Shown: one piece after another, positions 62,751-64,000 of the stretch | Position numbering within the stretch: the first letter of the stretch is position 1 | How the letters are laid out: each line of letters begins with the position of its first letter | Assembly (NCBI GenBank): GCA_017480035.1 | Contig: JAFVBJ010000002.1 | Location: 1-64,000 of the forward strand | Direction of reading: 5' to 3' | Length of the DNA: 64,000 nt | Source of the DNA: Candidatus Saccharimonadota bacterium | GTDB taxonomy: Bacteria > Patescibacteriota > Saccharimonadia > Saccharimonadales > Saccharimonadaceae | Position numbers and translations under genes: made by a program | The notes under the pieces: model-generated | What the model saw: the letters and a program-made list of their open reading frames with translations, nothing else | The model's database searches: none | What the model was told of the DNA's origin: nothing

Positions 62751-64000
62751 TTGAGAAAGCACAAGGGAGACGCATTGATTATTGTCCTTATGCTTATTTT
62801 GATGGGACTGGGTCTTCTTGTGATGTATACGATTGGACCGGTCAGGGCAAATTTTTTGAATGCGGCGTCAGGAAAAGAAGAATATTCCGAAAGTTTCTTC
62901 TTTCTACACCAGCTGATTTCGGTGGGGTTATCGGTTGGCGCGTTTGTCGTGTTTGCGAAATTTTTGAATTATGAAAAAGTGCAAAAACTCTCGAGAGTTT
63001 TGATGATAGTGGCGCTTAGCGCATGTGCGGTTTTGGCGCTCGCACAAGTGACGAACATGCCGCTTGCGAAATGTGAACTCGGAGCTTGTCGTTGGATTCA
63101 AGTCGGAAGAATCTCAATCCAGCCAGCAGAATTTGTGAAGTTTGCAGTTGTGTTGTATCTTGCGTCGATTTTTACAAAATATCGCGGAAAAGGGAAAAAT
63201 ATTTTACTAAACAAAGATTTTTTGTGGCGATTTTTAGTGTCGGTCGGAGCATCGCTATTTTTCATTGTGATTATGCAAAAAGACTTGGGGTCTGGTGTGC
63301 CGATTGCAGTGATTGCACTTTTTATGTTGTTTGAATCGGGGATTCCGCTGAAATCATTTTTGATTGTGTGTACGGCCGTGGTGGTGCTTGGGGTGGGGGC
63401 GATTATGAGTTCGCCGCATCGTCGCGAGAGACTTTGGACTTATCTCGGTGGTGGAGCGCCGGAGCAATCTGAAGAAGACGACGCGGATGCGTATCATATC
63501 GAGAATGCTTTGATTGCGATTGGCACAGGTGGACTGTTCGGGGTTGGTATCGGAAATTCGGTGCAAGCGACAGGATATCTTCCGGAATCGATTAACGATT
63601 CGGTGTTTGCAATTATGGGTGAAACGCTGGGATTTTTGAAACTAGTTCTAGTTTTATTAGCGTTCGCGTGGCTGTTGTTTCGAATTTTGCGAGTTTCGGA
63701 CTATTCGAGTGACTATCAAAATTCATTGATAGCTATCGGTGTTTTTGCGTGGATTATGACGCATTTGGTAGTGAATGTGATGGCGATGACGAATATTATC
63801 CCGCTGACCGGGATTACGCTGCCGCTGCTTTCTTATGGTGGCACGAGTATGATGGCAGTGGGAGCAGCACTAGGATATGTTTACCAGCTTTCGATGTATA
63901 CTTCGAGGGAGGTGACGACTGATGAAAAACGCAAACGTGAATTTATGGAAGATACCGGATTTAATCGAAATATTAGTTATGAACAAGTAAATTATAGGAG
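62751..64000 (+). CDS. ftsW: Peptidoglycan polymerase FtsW, 3' end beyond the window
   Basis: An open frame of 416 codons running to the window end. It is a SEDS-family glycosyltransferase with about ten helices. The family signs are IQPAEFVKFAVVLYLA (near 121), MQKDLGSG (near 176) with the catalytic-region Asp, and PLTGITLPLLSYGGTSM (near 350). The start is a TTG with AAGGAGG (62740-62746) at good distance. The C-terminal tail is charged. Adjacent PBP and mraY make FtsW more likely than RodA. Confidence 0.93.
   Translation, partial: MRKHKGDALIIVLMLILMGLGLLVMYTIGPVRANFLNAASGKEEYSESFFFLHQLISVGLSVGAFVVFAKFLNYEKVQKLSRVLMIVALSACAVLALAQVTNMPLAKCELGACRWIQVGRISIQPAEFVKFAVVLYLASIFTKYRGKGKNILLNKDFLWRFLVSVGASLFFIVIMQKDLGSGVPIAVIALFMLFESGIPLKSFLIVCTAVVVLGVGAIMSSPHRRERLWTYLGGGAPEQSEEDDADAYHIENALIAIGTGGLFGVGIGNSVQATGYLPESINDSVFAIMGETLGFLKLVLVLLAFAWLLFRILRVSDYSSDYQNSLIAIGVFAWIMTHLVVNVMAMTNIIPLTGITLPLLSYGGTSMMAVGAALGYVYQLSMYTSREVTTDEKRKREFMEDTGFNRNISYEQVNYR

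Noticed and set aside
1-64000. Recoded TGA (glycine) as in Gracilibacteria/SR1
   Set aside because: TGA ends several well-defined genes (for example dnaX, and the first adenylate kinase through the ATGA overlap), and conserved proteins do not need TGA readthrough.

Overview
The window is 64 kb of a compact bacterial chromosome. It begins in the last ~128 bases of a 16S rRNA gene that ends in a normal anti-Shine-Dalgarno sequence. Genes are read with code 11 (TGA is a stop in many genes). Several features together suggest a member of the Patescibacteria/CPR, most likely Saccharibacteria: moderately low GC, short intergenic gaps, minimal versions of many enzymes, a sufC-sufB-sufS-sufU operon, a protein that looks like the DUF5663 family, surface proteins with sortase-type tails, and a 16S gene with no 23S gene next to it. 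The assignment is an inference; no tree or database search could be run.

Layout. 1-4.5 kb: 16S end, two small membrane proteins, a repeat protein, an HTH-ATPase-STAS-like regulator, a SpoU-type methylase, and tRNA-Ile and tRNA-Ala. 4.5-15.5 kb: KGG-repeat protein, MazG-like enzyme, Zn-peptidase, ROK kinase, ribosomal protein S1, thioredoxin-like protein, AlkD-like protein, membrane-anchored proteins, metG, tRNA-Asn, a sortase-tailed surface protein and an HD protein. 15.6-20 kb: the suf operon and a ZIP transporter. 20-28.5 kb: fmt-def, priA divergent from a FemAB-like gene, recJ, rpsU and two adenylate-kinase-like genes. 28.5-36.3 kb: map, ftsA, ftsZ, an nrdR-like gene and ileS. 36.3-42.8 kb: a strongly promoted surface region with a giant hairpin, an A-rich leader, a 40-residue ORF, a 1205-residue repeat protein and an LPxTG-like protein. 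42.8-51.4 kb: ATP-grasp gene, rplU, tRNA-Ser, a membrane glycosyltransferase, dnaX-dnaB and RNase J. 51.6-58.2 kb: a small alarmone hydrolase, trpS, an AT-rich GmrSD-like restriction gene, parA-parB and a frameshifted MazF-like toxin. 58.2-64 kb: a small ORF coupled to rsh, then PBP, mraY and ftsW, which runs off the end.

How it works together. Most of the window is core machinery for translation (metG, ileS, trpS, fmt, def, map, S1, S21, L21), replication and segregation (dnaB, dnaX, priA, recJ, parAB), division and wall synthesis (ftsA, ftsZ, PBP, mraY, ftsW, FemAB-like) and Fe-S assembly (suf). Twenty genes have a -10 box whose last base lies 6-8 nt before the start codon, which points to widespread leaderless transcription beside ordinary Shine-Dalgarno genes.

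The most unusual signal is a family of about 80-110 nt double-palindrome rods. They sit directly 3' of the 16S gene and of four of the five tRNA genes, always in the same orientation. Their apical stem covaries and they carry conserved internal-loop motifs. Larger unrelated rods lie after ileS and after the LPxTG-like gene. Other points of interest are paired leader peptides beginning MHIN, an NrdR-like protein without its zinc cysteines, and a GC-rich palindromic insertion inside ileS.
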